Below are positions 49,036 to 60,945 of a DNA stretch of 64,000 nt, in pieces. Location: positions 434,001 to 498,000 of the forward strand of contig NZ_QUNO01000004.1 of the NCBI RefSeq assembly GCF_003387475.1, given 5' to 3'. A program made the position numbers and the translations under genes. Position 1 is the stretch's first letter. Each line of letters starts with the position of its first letter. The notes beneath the pieces were generated by a model. It was not told the DNA's origin, did no database searches, and was given only the letters and a program-made list of their open reading frames with translations. Source of the DNA: Kutzneria buriramensis. Lineage in GTDB: Bacteria > Actinomycetota > Actinomycetes > Mycobacteriales > Pseudonocardiaceae.

Positions 49036-49554
49036 TCAGTGCTTCGCGAACGGCTCGATGCTGCCGTTGGCGATCGCGTCGCGGTAGCGCTGGTAGGAGC
49101 GCTCCACCTCGGCCTCGGCCTCGGCGCGGCCCACCCAGGTGGCGCCCTCCACGCTCTTGCCCGGCTCCAGGTCCTTGTACACCTCGAAGAAGTGCTGGAT
49201 CTCCAGCTTGTGGAACTCGTTGAGGTGGTGGATGTCGCGCAGGTGCTCCGAGCGCGGGTCGTCCGCGGGCACGCAGAGCAGCTTGTCGTCGCCGCCCTTC
49301 TCGTCGGTCATCCGGAACATGCCGATCGTGCGGGCCCGGATCAGACAGCCCGGGAACGTCGGCTCCTGGACCAGCACGAGGGCGTCCAGCGGATCCCCGT
49401 CCTCGCCGAGCGTGTCGTCCACGAACCCGTAGTCGGCCGGGTACTGGGTCGCCGTGAACAGCGTCCGGTCTAGCCGGATGCGGCCCGTCTTGTGATCGAC
49501 CTCGTACTTGTTCCGCACACCCTTGGGGATCTCGATGGTGACGTCGAACTCCAC
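49036..49554 (-). CDS. ppa: Soluble inorganic pyrophosphatase (family I)
   Basis: This cytoplasmic enzyme hydrolyses PPi to phosphate. The 172-residue protein has [29 protein letters not shown] at the start, [25 protein letters not shown] with the metal-binding acidic cluster near residue 55, and late [13 protein letters not shown]. The length and the histidine pair of that region match mycobacterial Ppa (Rv3628). GTG 49554 is chosen at the conserved N-terminus, with GAGGACA before it; the frame stays open upstream only by chance. It is divergent from dacB. Confidence 0.95.
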   Translation of the reverse strand: MEFDVTIEIPKGVRNKYEVDHKTGRIRLDRTLFTATQYPADYGFVDDTLGEDGDPLDALVLVQEPTFPGCLIRARTIGMFRMTDEKGGDDKLLCVPADDPRSEHLRDIHHLNEFHKLEIQHFFEVYKDLEPGKSVEGATWVGRAEAEAEVERSYQRYRDAIANGSIEPFAKH

Positions 49555-49734
49555 TGTCCTCGCTCGTTTCGCCTCTTTGCGCGGGCGCACTCCACGGTCG
49601 GCGCGCTGCGTCGGGGTTGGCACTCTCGTAACGCCACTAGTGTGGACCACGAGTCGTGCGTCTCCGGCACCCATGTGACCGGTGAGCTGTGTGAGCTTGG
49701 TCCGTGTGGTCACGGGCCCGTCGAGGAGGACCCT

Positions 49735-52700
49735 GTGCCCGAATCCGGCCAACCGGCGCCGAGCTGGCCGAGCCAGCCGACCGACGGTACCCCGGACCAG
49801 GCCGTCGCCGCAGGTGGGGGCGAGAGCGTCGGCTGGCCGGCCGCCGACGGCGACAACGGGGGGCCGGACTGGCCGACCGACGAGCTCGCGTCCCCTGATG
49901 TGGTGAAAACCGCAGACCAGGCCCCGGCGGCGGAGGCCGACGCGGAGGTCGAGCCGGACGCCGACGCCGAGCCGGAGCCCCTCTCGGCCGCGAAGCCCGA
50001 GGTGGAGGAGCCGGCGGCCGCCCAGGAGGCGGCGGCCGATTCGGAGCCGGAGAGCGCTCCGGAGCCGGAGCCGGAGGCCGGTCCGACGGCGGAAACCGAG
50101 TCCGAGCCCGCACCTGAACCGACTCACGACACCACCCCCGACCCGTCTGAGGATGACGCCTCGACCTCGGATCCGATCTCGAACGCCCAGGAGGCCGAGG
50201 CCCCGGAACCGGCCGCTGACCCCGAGCCGCAGCCGGCGCCGGCCGCGGACCTGGAGTCGGACTCGGACGTCGAACCGGATTCGGACCCGGAACCGCAATC
50301 GGATCGGGAACCGGATTCCGATCCGGAACCGGACTCGGCGGCGGATTCGGCCACGCCGGCTCCGGATGCTGAGGCCGACGACCTGGCGTCGGACGAGCCA
50401 CCGACCCCGGCGCCGACCGTGGAGACGACGGCGACCTCGACCGACGCGCCGGAGGCCGACGCGAGCTCGACGGCGTCCAGCCCGGCCGACAGCTCGGCGG
50501 AGTCGATCACGTCGCCGTTGACGACACCGTCCGAGCAGCCGACCTCTTTCCTGCCGACACCGGTCCCGGAGCCGGATCCGACTTCGGCACCCGCAGAGCA
50601 GCCGACCTCGTCGTTCTCGACGCCGCCCACGGAGCCGGCCGAGCCACCGTCGGCCTCGATCACCAAGCCGGAGACTCCGGCCGCGGAGCCGCCCGAACCG
50701 GCCCCGGTCGAGCCGGCGTCCGACTCGACCCCGGTCACGAAGCCGCTGCCGGTCCCGCCGCCGGCGCCGACCACGAAACCGCTCACGACGTCGGCCTCGC
50801 TGGCCTCCGCGCCGCCCACCACCGAGTCGGCGCCGACGCCTCCCGCGAAGCCGATCCCTGCCCCAGCCCCGCCGCCCGCGGACTCGGCGCCGACCTCCCC
50901 GCTGCCGCCCACCAAGCCGGCTCCCACCTCGGCCCCGCCGATCTCCTCGCCGCCGCCCGTGAAGCCGGCGCCGACGGCCCAGCCACCGAGGCCGACGCCG
51001 CCCTCGGGTGGGCCGGCCATCCCGCCGTCGGCCCCCGTCCGGCCGCCGACGGGGAACCCCCTGCCGCCGGGCCTGGCCGCGAAGGCCCCGACCGCGCCGC
51101 CGCTCGGGCCGCGGCCGCCGATGCCGCCGAAGGCGCCGCCGACCCGGATCCCGCCGTCGCCCCCGATGGCGGCGAAGCAGCCGCCCCGGCAGCCGCCACC
51201 GCCGCCGAGGCCGGTCGCCAGCGAACCCGAGACGATCCGGATGAGGCTGGCGGACATCTCGTCGCTCGAGGACACGGTCACGAGCCTCGAAAGCACCATC
51301 ACGATGCCGGTCGACAACGACCGGGCTCGCCTCGACCCGCCGACGGTCCAGATGTCGGCCCCGGTCGACACGCGGCGTGGCGACGATTCGCCGACGGTGC
51401 GGGTGCAGCTGCCGCGTCCGCCTGCTGCGGGACGTCCGGAGCTGGGCGATGACGTCCCCCAGCCGGCCCCGCAGCTGCCGCCACCGCCCCGTGACCACGA
51501 CGATGACGCGCTGGAGGTGCCAGCGCCGCGGCGGTCCCGCAGGCCGGCGCTGGTGGGTCTGGCGATCGTCGTCGTGCTGGCGGTCGGTTGCGGCGTGTGG
51601 TTCGGCGCGCCGAGCGTCGTGCAGGCCCTCGGTTTCGGTGGGACGACGGCAATTCCGACCGCGCCGCCACCGTCGCCCGCGGCACCGGAGGAATTGCTGA
51701 AGCCCGTCACCAACGCGCCGACGCCGTCCGCCGAGGGCATCGCCGCGGCGCTGGCGGGCCCGGCGGGATCGCCGGCACTGGGCACGCTGACCGGCACGGT
51801 CATCGACCCGGCGACCGGAACCACGTTGTGGGACCACAACTCCACGACGCCGCTGACGCCCGCCTCGTCCGGCAAGCTGCTCGCGACGACGGCGGCGCTG
51901 CTGTCGCTGGACCCGCAGTTCCGCTTCACCACCACGGTGGTCGCCGGTCCCGACCCCGACACCGTGATCATCGTCGGCGGCGGCGACCCGTCGCTGTCGT
52001 CCCTCCCGGACGGCAAGGAGAGCGTCTACCCCGGCGCCGCCCACCTGGACGACCTGGTGGCCCAGGTGAAGCAGGCGACCGGCGGCGCCGTCCACAAGGT
52101 CCTGTTCGACACCAGCCGGTACAGCGGCGACGCGATGGCCCCGGGCTGGGAGGCCAGCGACATCGCCGGTGGCTCGGTCGCGCCGATCACGCCGCTCATG
52201 CTGGACGGCGGCCGCAGCCGGCCGACGGTCTCGGAACCGCCCCGCACGGCGACGCCGGACGTCGACGCGGCCAAGGAGTTCGCCCGCCGGCTCGGCGCGG
52301 ATCCCAACTCGGTGGCCAAGACGACCGCGCCGGCCGGCGCGAAGGTGCTGGGCAGCGTGCAGTCGCCGCCGCTGACGGACATGATCAGCAACCTGCTCCA
52401 GATCTCCGACAACGTGATGGCCGAGGCCGTCGGCCGCGAGGTCGCCAAGCAGGCCGGCGCGCCGACGACGTTCGCCGGCGGCGCCAGCTCGGTGCTGAAC
52501 ATCCTGCGCAGCAACAACTTCGACCTGTCCGGTGTGACCATGATGGACGGCAGCGGACTGTCCACTCAGGACCGTGTGCCGGCCAAGCTGTTCGGCTCGA
52601 TCATGTCGGTGGCCGCCGGCCCGGCGGGCGGCAACGACGCGCGGGTGGCCAAGCTGCGGCCGCTGCTGATCGGGCTGCCGGTCGCCGGCGGCAGCGGCAC

Positions 52701-52923
52701 CCTGTCCGACCGCTACAACGACGCCACCTCCGCGCCGGGCAAGGGCTGGGTGCGGGCCAAGACGGGCACCCTAGACGGGGTGAACACGCTGGCCGGCATC
52801 GTCCAGGACACCGACGGCAAGGTGCTCGCGTTCGCCCTGATGTCCAACGGATCCCAGATCGACCAGGGCCGCGCCGCGCTGGACGACGTGGCCGCGGCGC
52901 TGCGCGGATGTGGATGCCGCTGA
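49735..52923 (+). CDS. dacB: D-Ala-D-Ala carboxypeptidase/endopeptidase (PBP4, S13) with about 600-residue disordered cytoplasmic N-terminus
   Basis: The 1062-residue protein is more than twice the length of Rv3627c (about 460). Residues 1-600 are low-complexity: acidic Asp/Glu/Pro/Ser repeats to about 230 ([20 protein letters not shown]), then Pro/Ala/Thr-rich sequence, then three short phosphosite-like motifs (ETIRM, PTVQM, PTVRV at about 498, 534 and 551). One membrane helix follows ([21 protein letters not shown], about 605-625). The outer S13 domain has S711-S-G-K714, S891-D-N and K1009-T-G, so it should be active in trimming peptidoglycan stem peptides. GTG 49735 follows AGGAGGA. Confidence 0.92.
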   Translation: MPESGQPAPSWPSQPTDGTPDQAVAAGGGESVGWPAADGDNGGPDWPTDELASPDVVKTADQAPAAEADAEVEPDADAEPEPLSAAKPEVEEPAAAQEAAADSEPESAPEPEPEAGPTAETESEPAPEPTHDTTPDPSEDDASTSDPISNAQEAEAPEPAADPEPQPAPAADLESDSDVEPDSDPEPQSDREPDSDPEPDSAADSATPAPDAEADDLASDEPPTPAPTVETTATSTDAPEADASSTASSPADSSAESITSPLTTPSEQPTSFLPTPVPEPDPTSAPAEQPTSSFSTPPTEPAEPPSASITKPETPAAEPPEPAPVEPASDSTPVTKPLPVPPPAPTTKPLTTSASLASAPPTTESAPTPPAKPIPAPAPPPADSAPTSPLPPTKPAPTSAPPISSPPPVKPAPTAQPPRPTPPSGGPAIPPSAPVRPPTGNPLPPGLAAKAPTAPPLGPRPPMPPKAPPTRIPPSPPMAAKQPPRQPPPPPRPVASEPETIRMRLADISSLEDTVTSLESTITMPVDNDRARLDPPTVQMSAPVDTRRGDDSPTVRVQLPRPPAAGRPELGDDVPQPAPQLPPPPRDHDDDALEVPAPRRSRRPALVGLAIVVVLAVGCGVWFGAPSVVQALGFGGTTAIPTAPPPSPAAPEELLKPVTNAPTPSAEGIAAALAGPAGSPALGTLTGTVIDPATGTTLWDHNSTTPLTPASSGKLLATTAALLSLDPQFRFTTTVVAGPDPDTVIIVGGGDPSLSSLPDGKESVYPGAAHLDDLVAQVKQATGGAVHKVLFDTSRYSGDAMAPGWEASDIAGGSVAPITPLMLDGGRSRPTVSEPPRTATPDVDAAKEFARRLGADPNSVAKTTAPAGAKVLGSVQSPPLTDMISNLLQISDNVMAEAVGREVAKQAGAPTTFAGGASSVLNILRSNNFDLSGVTMMDGSGLSTQDRVPAKLFGSIMSVAAGPAGGNDARVAKLRPLLIGLPVAGGSGTLSDRYNDATSAPGKGWVRAKTGTLDGVNTLAGIVQDTDGKVLAFALMSNGSQIDQGRAALDDVAAALRGCGCR

Positions 52924-52968
52924 TTCGGCTGCTGCCATCACCGCGTCACGCAAGGTAGCGTCGACAGG

Positions 52969-54048
52969 GTGAACGCGGGAAACGCAGCCAGGTCCCTGCC
53001 CGCCGGCGGTGCTCCGTCGCCGGTGGACTGGTCGGTCGCCGCGTCGACCGCCCAGCGGTTGATCCGGTCCGGCCCCGCCGTGCCCAGAGCCGAGGCCGAC
53101 GCCGTCGTGCGCGAGCTGCGCGACATGACCGGCACGGCCGAGCTGCACGTGCGCGAGTTGACCGGCCTTGGCGCCGATCTGCCGCTGCATGAGGGCGTGG
53201 TCGTCGACCGGCACGGCTGGGTGCGGGCCGCGAGCGAGGGCCTGTCCATCCTCACCGAGGGCGCGATGCCCGCGACCGTGCCCGGGCCGCTGGCCGGCGT
53301 CCTCGCCGGCACCGCGGGCGTGCAGGCCGGCATGGTGCTGGCGTTCCTCAGCTCACGGGTGCTCGGCCAGTACGACCCGTTCGGCGGCGGCGGCCGGCTG
53401 CTGCTCGTCGCGCCCAACATCGTCGCCGCGCGGCAGGCGATGGACGTGCCCGCCAGCGACTTCAGCATGTGGGTCTGCCTGCACGAGGTGACGCACCGGT
53501 TGCAGTTCACCGCCGTGCCGTGGCTGCGGGACTACTTCTCCGGGCAGGTCGGCCAGCTGCTGTCCGTCATGGACGACACCGCGGTCGGGGCGTTCACCCG
53601 CGTCCCGGAGATGGTCCGCTCGGCGCGCGACCGGCTCAAGTCGGTGCGGCCCACCGAGGTCGGGCCGACCGCGCTGATGGAGCTGATCCAGTCGCCGGAA
53701 CAGCGAGCCGTGCTCGACCGGCTGGTCGCCATGTCGACGCTGCTCGAGGGGCACGCCGACCACGTCATGGACGCCGTCGGGCCGGTGGTCGTGCCGTCCG
53801 TGACGACGCTGCGGACCCGGTTCACCGCGCGCCGCAAGGGCGGCGGTGTGCTGGACCGTGTGCTGCGCGCGGTGCTCGGCGTCGAGGCGAAGATCCGCCA
53901 GTACGCCGAGGGCGCCGCCTTCACGCGGCACGTTGTGGATGCCGTCGGCATGCACGGCTTCAACGAGGTGTGGACGTCGCCGGAGACGCTGCCGTCCCGC
54001 GCCGAGATCGCCGACCCCGACGCCTGGCTCCGCCGGGTGCTGCCCTGA
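52969..54048 (+). CDS. Zinc-dependent metalloprotease (zincin_2/DUF2342)
   Basis: The 359-residue protein has the zincin motif HEVTH at 172-176 (WVCLHEVTHRLQF) and a downstream acidic ligand candidate in LLEGHADHVMDAVG. It has no signal peptide. The region GTAGVQAGMVLAFLSSRVLGQYDPF is typical of the coenzyme F420-linked/DUF2342 group. It corresponds to Rv3626c, and the peptide target is unknown. GTG 52969 has no good ribosome site, but a TAGCGT -10-like element seven bases before it suggests a leaderless start. Confidence 0.87.
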   Translation: MNAGNAARSLPAGGAPSPVDWSVAASTAQRLIRSGPAVPRAEADAVVRELRDMTGTAELHVRELTGLGADLPLHEGVVVDRHGWVRAASEGLSILTEGAMPATVPGPLAGVLAGTAGVQAGMVLAFLSSRVLGQYDPFGGGGRLLLVAPNIVAARQAMDVPASDFSMWVCLHEVTHRLQFTAVPWLRDYFSGQVGQLLSVMDDTAVGAFTRVPEMVRSARDRLKSVRPTEVGPTALMELIQSPEQRAVLDRLVAMSTLLEGHADHVMDAVGPVVVPSVTTLRTRFTARRKGGGVLDRVLRAVLGVEAKIRQYAEGAAFTRHVVDAVGMHGFNEVWTSPETLPSRAEIADPDAWLRRVLP

Positions 54049-54140
54049 GTTGTCCACAGGCGCCCCGTTTTCAAGATCGACTAGGGGTTGCCGCTGGTAG
54101 ACTGGCTTCGGGGTCGCCCCCCTGGGACGGGTGGGGGCTG
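54049..54140 (+). repeat. Copy B of the roughly 91-bp dispersed intergenic repeat
   Basis: In order the copy contains GTTGTCCACAG, GCGCC, CAAGATC, 14 bases, GCTGGTAGACTGG, then a GCCCCC ... GGGGGC hairpin and GGGTGGGGGCTG, as in copy A at 4293-4383. It begins at the base after the protease stop. TAGACT (54098-54103) is a likely -10 element for tilS, which would put the GC hairpin in the tilS leader. Confidence 0.6.
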
Positions 54141-54157
54141 AGCTGGTTGGGGTTGGA

Positions 54158-55141
54158 GTGGCGGACAGTGCGCGTCCCGACGAGGCGGTGTCGGCGGTCC
54201 GCACCGCGGTACGCCGCCTGATCACCACCGCCCGCAAGGCCGGCCACCTCGCCGACGGGCAGCTGGCCGTGGCGGTCTCCGGCGGCGCGGACTCGCTCGC
54301 GCTGGCGGCCGCGGCGCAGCACCAGTCCCGACGCCTCGGCCTCACCGTGCACGGACTGATCGTCGACCACGGCCTCCAACCCGGCTCGGACAAGGTCGCG
54401 GCCGTGGCGGCGGACCAGCTCACCGACCTGGGCCTGCGCGCACAGGTCCTGACGGTCGACGTAGACGGCCCGGGCGGCATGGAGGCAGCCGCCCGCCGTG
54501 CCCGCTACGCGGCGCTACGCGGCGCCCTGCCGGCGCCGGACGCGATCGTGCTGCTCGGCCACACCCGTGACGACCAAGCCGAGACGGTGCTGCTGGGCCT
54601 CGGCCGCGGCTCCGGCCCCCGCTCGATCGCCGGCATGCGGCCGCTGGACCCGCCGTGGGGCCGCCCGCTGCTGGCCGTGACAAGAGCCCAGACGGAGCGC
54701 GCCTGCACGGCCCAAGGGCTGACCTGGTGGAGTGATCCGCACAACGCCGACCCGTCCTTCACCCGGGTCCGGCTGCGGCAGGAGGTCCTGCCGCTGCTGG
54801 AGGACGTGCTGCGGGGCGGCGTCGCCGACGCCCTGGCCCGCACGGCGGCGCAGCTGCGGGAGGACAACGACGCCCTGGACGCGATCGCGGCCGAACTGCT
54901 GGTCGGAGACCCGGCGGAGCTGGCGGTCGAGGCGCTCGCCGGTACCCCGGCCGCGATCCGCCGGCGGGTGCTGCGGACCTGGCTCCGGCGACGCGGTGTG
55001 ACCGAACTCACCGACGCCCAGTTGCGTGACGTCGACGCACTGATCGGTGAATGGCGAGGTCAGGGGGGCGTGTTGCTTCGCGGCGGCTTGGTCGCACAGC
55101 GCGCACATGGCAGGCTGCAACTAGACCGAGCGTCGCCCTGA
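54158..55141 (+). CDS. tilS: tRNA(Ile)-lysidine synthase
   Basis: TilS attaches lysine to C34 of the CAU-anticodon tRNA-Ile so that it reads AUA; it is essential. The 327-residue protein has the PP-loop [17 protein letters not shown] near residue 38, [15 protein letters not shown], and [20 protein letters not shown] near residue 130, then a substrate-binding domain ([20 protein letters not shown]). GTG 54158 is preferred. The frame is open to 54131, but that stretch lies in the repeat hairpin. It corresponds to Rv3625c. hpt follows at 40 bp. Confidence 0.93.
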   Translation: MADSARPDEAVSAVRTAVRRLITTARKAGHLADGQLAVAVSGGADSLALAAAAQHQSRRLGLTVHGLIVDHGLQPGSDKVAAVAADQLTDLGLRAQVLTVDVDGPGGMEAAARRARYAALRGALPAPDAIVLLGHTRDDQAETVLLGLGRGSGPRSIAGMRPLDPPWGRPLLAVTRAQTERACTAQGLTWWSDPHNADPSFTRVRLRQEVLPLLEDVLRGGVADALARTAAQLREDNDALDAIAAELLVGDPAELAVEALAGTPAAIRRRVLRTWLRRRGVTELTDAQLRDVDALIGEWRGQGGVLLRGGLVAQRAHGRLQLDRASP

Positions 55142-55181
55142 CCAGGGGCGCGCATCCAGGCCGGAAGAGGGGAAGCTGCCC

Positions 55182-55736
55182 GTGTACGAGGGCGACATCG
55201 CCTCCGTGCTCATCACCGAGCAGCAGATCAGCGACAAGATCCAGGAACTCGCCAAGCAGGTCGCCGCGGACCATCCCGCGGCCGACGGCGGCTCCGACCT
55301 GTTGCTCGTCGGCGTGCTCAAGGGCGCGGTGATGTTCATGACGGACATGGCGCGGGCCCTCCCGGTGCCCGTCCAGCTGGAGTTCATGGCCGTCAGTTCC
55401 TACGGGTCCTCCACGTCGTCCTCGGGCGTGGTGCGCATCCTCAAGGACCTCGACCGGGACATCGCCGGCCGCAACGTGCTCATCGTCGAGGACATCGTCG
55501 ACTCCGGGCTGACGCTGTCCTGGCTGCTCAAGAACCTGGCCTCGCGCCGGCCGGCGTCGCTGGAGGTGTGCGCCCTGCTGCGCAAGCCCGACGCCGTCAA
55601 GGTCGACGTGCCGGTCCGCTACGTCGGCTTCGACATCCCCAACGAGTTCGTCGTCGGCTACGGCCTCGACTACGCCGAGCGCTACCGGGACCTGCCCTAC
55701 ATCGGCACCCTGGACCCGGCGGTCTACTCCAGCTGA
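55182..55736 (+). CDS. hpt: Hypoxanthine phosphoribosyltransferase
   Basis: This purine-salvage enzyme makes IMP (and GMP) from the base and PRPP. The 184-residue protein has [21 protein letters not shown] (PPi loop), [13 protein letters not shown] (flexible loop with the conserved SYG), PRPP motif [17 protein letters not shown] near residue 105, and the C-terminal [32 protein letters not shown] 55182 follows GAGGGGAAG. It corresponds to Rv3624c, with conserved tilS-hpt order. Confidence 0.95.
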   Translation: MYEGDIASVLITEQQISDKIQELAKQVAADHPAADGGSDLLLVGVLKGAVMFMTDMARALPVPVQLEFMAVSSYGSSTSSSGVVRILKDLDRDIAGRNVLIVEDIVDSGLTLSWLLKNLASRRPASLEVCALLRKPDAVKVDVPVRYVGFDIPNEFVVGYGLDYAERYRDLPYIGTLDPAVYSS

Positions 55737-55763
55737 ACGGAGTCGGTGACCCGCGAGGCCGCC

Positions 55764-55838
55764 GCCGGTGCCTGGACCGCGGGCATTTCTCGATCGAGTC
55801 TTTCCATCGATCGAGAAATGCCAAGGGAAGGCACCGGC
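55764..55838. repeat. Two-tier inverted repeat between hpt and the VWA gene
   Basis: Inner arms GGCATTTCTCGATCGA (55782-55797) and TCGATCGAGAAATGCC (55807-55822) are perfect over 16 bp with a 9-base loop. Outer arms GCCGGTGCCT (55764-55773) and AGGCACCGGC (55829-55838) are perfect over 10 bp. It lies between convergent genes and could be a bidirectional terminator. The inner arms are clearly less GC-rich than their surroundings. Confidence 0.7.
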
Positions 55839-55881
55839 CTCGTGGGCGGCCGAGCCGGCGCGCGGAACGCGCGCCAAAAGC

Positions 55882-57597
55882 TCAACAGCCGCTGCCCGTG
55901 CAGGGACGTCGGCTCAAGGCGTCGAACAGGACGCCGCGGAACGAGTTCGCGTCCTGCGCCTGGTAGGCCTTGCCGCCGGTGGCCTGCGCGATCTGGTTGA
56001 GGGCGTTCATGTCGGCGTCCGGCCCCAGCCCGATGCCGATCACCTCCACCGGCTTGGACGAGTCCTGCTGCGCCCGCAGCGTGCTCAGCAGGCCGGTGAG
56101 GTCCAGCCCGCCCTGCTTCTCGTTCTTGCCGTCGGTGATCAGCACGACCGCGTTCACCTTGGTCGGGTCGAAGTCGTCCCGCAGCGTCTCGTACGCCGCG
56201 AACGCCGTGTCGTAGAGCGCGGTCCCGCCCCTCACCCGCGCCGGCAGCGATGTCGCCGCCTGCTGGAGCGCGAACCGCTGGCTGATGCCGCCCACGGTGC
56301 CGCCCAGCGGCCCCAGCGGCACGAGCTCCTTCCAGTCGTTGGGCGGGCCCTGCTGCTGCGAGAACGCCCACAGCCCCACGTACGTGCTGTCCGGCATCAG
56401 CGACATCGCCGCCAGCGCGCCGTCGCGCGCCACCTCGATCCGGGACTGCCCATCCGGCATCGGCGTGGTCATCGACCCGGACACGTCGATCACCGCCAGC
56501 GTCCGTCCGTCCAGGTGCACCACGTTCCACGCCCGCAGCACCGTGCTCACCTGGGCCGCCGACGGCGCCGGCAGCAGTGGCGGGGTCGCGGCCTGCACAC
56601 CGTCCTTGCCGCCCCAGGTCGCCGACGCGGCGCCCTTCGAGTCACGGAACCCGGCTGCGGCGAAGATGCCCGCCGACCGCGCCGACCGCAGCTCCTGCTC
56701 GAACGCGGCCGCCGCCCCGTCGGTGCCGGTGACCTCGCCCCTGGTCGTCACCCGCACCACCGGGTAGTCGAACAGCACCGTGCCCTCGGCCGGATAGATC
56801 GCCACCGCCTTCGACGCGGTCACCGAGTCCACGTTGTGCGACACCACCGACTGCTCGGTGGTGGTGAACAGGATCGCGTTCTCCGGGTCCTGCCGGATCT
56901 TGGCGAAACCGTCGGTCACCGAGCTCAGCGTCGTGCTGCGCAGGCGCAGCAGGATGGCGATCAGCTCCTGCGGCGGCAGCCCGCTCGGCTGCGCCGGCAG
57001 CAGGCCCTGCGCCAGCCCCAGCGTGGCCACGCCCTCGGTGTTGGTCACCGGGTCCGCGATGGCGATCGGCGTCTGCCCGGTCACCAGCCGCTGCCAGCTC
57101 ACCGGCGACTTCGGCCAGCCCAGCTTGTTCGCCTGCGCCGTGCTGGCCGCCACCACCAGCGGCGAGGACGCCAGCGACGGGTGCTCGGCCAGCTTCGGGC
57201 TGTTGCCCGGGTCCTTGCTGTCCACGTCCTGCGCCGTCGACACCCACAGCGACGAGTCCGGGATCCACAGCGCCGGCGGGTCGATCGGCCGGGTCGGCAG
57301 CGACTGCACCACGTCCGCCGAGCCCTCGCTGACCACGGACACCTTCACGCACTGGCCGTTCACCGCGGCCTGGTCGTGCTGGAACGCGTCGGCCACCGAC
57401 TGCACGGCCGTCGCCGCGCTCGGCGTCACCGCGACCCGCAGCGGCACCTCGCCGGCACAGCGCACGGAATTGGCCGTGTTCGCGACCACCACCCCGCCCA
57501 CGGCCAGCGCGGCGACCACAAGAGGCAGGAAGAAATGCCATTTCCTCCCTCGACCGGGCCGGGACGGGGACCGGTGGGATGCAGTTGGCGTAGACAT
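55882..57597 (-). CDS. Membrane-anchored substrate-binding and VWA-domain protein
   Basis: The 571-residue protein has a short basic cytoplasmic tail and one signal-anchor helix (WHFFLPLVVAALAVGGVVVANTA). An extracytoplasmic solute-binding-like domain follows (LRVAVTPSAATAVQSVADAFQ ... PTNTEGVATLGLAQ-type region to about residue 320). A von Willebrand factor A domain comes next with MIDAS DVSGSMTTP near residue 370, threonine in RGGTALYDT and aspartate in LITDGKNEKQGG. It is common in Actinobacteria; the ligand is unknown. ATG 57597 starts after AGGAGG at longish spacing. It is absent from the mycobacterial hpt-ftsH interval. Confidence 0.85.
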   Translation of the reverse strand: MSTPTASHRSPSRPGRGRKWHFFLPLVVAALAVGGVVVANTANSVRCAGEVPLRVAVTPSAATAVQSVADAFQHDQAAVNGQCVKVSVVSEGSADVVQSLPTRPIDPPALWIPDSSLWVSTAQDVDSKDPGNSPKLAEHPSLASSPLVVAASTAQANKLGWPKSPVSWQRLVTGQTPIAIADPVTNTEGVATLGLAQGLLPAQPSGLPPQELIAILLRLRSTTLSSVTDGFAKIRQDPENAILFTTTEQSVVSHNVDSVTASKAVAIYPAEGTVLFDYPVVRVTTRGEVTGTDGAAAAFEQELRSARSAGIFAAAGFRDSKGAASATWGGKDGVQAATPPLLPAPSAAQVSTVLRAWNVVHLDGRTLAVIDVSGSMTTPMPDGQSRIEVARDGALAAMSLMPDSTYVGLWAFSQQQGPPNDWKELVPLGPLGGTVGGISQRFALQQAATSLPARVRGGTALYDTAFAAYETLRDDFDPTKVNAVVLITDGKNEKQGGLDLTGLLSTLRAQQDSSKPVEVIGIGLGPDADMNALNQIAQATGGKAYQAQDANSFRGVLFDALSRRPCTGSGC

Positions 57598-58094
57598 GGT
57601 GGTGCGCGAACCTCCTGGTCGGCGTCCCCCAGTGGGCGCGTTTCCTGCTCGGATCGTCGACGTGGCGGGCCCTACTGGTATCAGCCGGACGACCGGTCCG
57701 GCCCTTATTGCGCCGAACGGGGCATTTTCGGGGGCCGAAAGGCTCAGTCCGATGGTGGCGTTGGCACCCGGGCGCCCTCCTTCTTCCGGTGCAGAGCGGC
57801 TCCCGGAGGTACGTGGCCGCCGCCGCGCCGGTTCACCCCGAACGGCCCCGGCGTGGCGCCCGTCATGTCGGGGAACCCGACCGCGACCCCGTCCGTTGGG
57901 AGCCACGTGAGGCGGGCGTCCGCCGACCGCTGAACTTCCGTCCCGTGGTCCGTCCCCACCGGGCGGTAAGCTAGCTGGACGGGGCGGTCCCGCCGAGTGC
58001 GGTGACGCCACTGCTCGAGCTGTTAAGCAGTGTCGTGAGGCAGGGCTTGACGTAAACGCAGGGAGGGTCGAGGCCGCGTGACGGCCGTAGGTGC
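57598..58094. other. Divergent intergenic region upstream of ftsH and the VWA gene
   Basis: About 500 bases hold no gene I can support. A TAAGCT -10-like element (57967-57972) and TTGACG at 58047-58052 are possible promoter parts for ftsH. The leader before ftsH contains GGGAGGG and GTAGGTGC just upstream of ATG 58095. The short frames on both strands are poorly biased. Confidence 0.4.
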
Positions 58095-60290
<2,196 letters not shown>

Positions 60291-60318
60291 GACGGTCCGC
60301 GACCCCGCGGAGGTGTGC

Positions 60319-60945
60319 ATGACCAGCACTGTTGACCGAGGCGGCCCCACTTCCGGGGCCGCCTCGGCCGATCACGGCCCGTTCGACCGGGCCCGCGCCG
60401 AGGCCGCGGTCCGGGAGCTCCTGATCGCCTGCGGCGAGGACCCCGACCGCGAGGGCCTGCGCGACACGCCGGCCCGCGTCGCCCGCTCGTACCACGAGCT
60501 CTTCGCCGGCCTCTACACCGATCCGGAATCGGTGCTGGAAAAGACGTTCGACGAAAGCCACGAGGAATTGGTTCTCGTCACGGATATTCCCATGTACAGC
60601 ACCTGTGAACATCATTTGGTGCCATTTCATGGCGTCGCCCATGTCGGTTATATTCCGAATTGCGACGGGCGGGTCACCGGGTTGTCGAAGCTGGCCCGGC
60701 TGGTCGACCTGTACGCGCGGCGGCCGCAGGTGCAGGAGCGGCTCACCTCGCAGATCGCGGACTCGCTGATGGCCAAGCTGGAGCCGCGCGGGGCGATCGT
60801 GGTGATCGAGGCGGAGCACCTGTGCATGGCGATGCGCGGGGTGCGCAAGCCGGGGGCGCGGACGACGACGTCGGCGGTGCGGGGGATCTTCAAGACATCG
60901 GCGACCTCGCGGGCCGAGGCGATCGAACTGATCAAGGGACGATAG
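60319..60945 (+). CDS. folE: GTP cyclohydrolase I
   Basis: The enzyme converts GTP to 7,8-dihydroneopterin triphosphate, the first step of folate synthesis. The 208-residue protein has zinc ligands in [21 protein letters not shown] and [10 protein letters not shown], and [26 protein letters not shown] 60319 follows GGAGGTG, 28 bases after ftsH. Codons for about residues 68-116 use A or T in roughly 40% of third positions, while the rest of the operon uses them rarely. The dip covers the first half of the active site. It corresponds to Rv3609c. Confidence 0.96.
   Translation: MTSTVDRGGPTSGAASADHGPFDRARAEAAVRELLIACGEDPDREGLRDTPARVARSYHELFAGLYTDPESVLEKTFDESHEELVLVTDIPMYSTCEHHLVPFHGVAHVGYIPNCDGRVTGLSKLARLVDLYARRPQVQERLTSQIADSLMAKLEPRGAIVVIEAEHLCMAMRGVRKPGARTTTSAVRGIFKTSATSRAEAIELIKGR

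Noticed and set aside
49461-49480. GTCCGGTCTAGCCGGA as another DasR-like site
   Set aside because: It lies inside the ppa coding region and lacks the GACC half; the match is limited to GGTCTAG.
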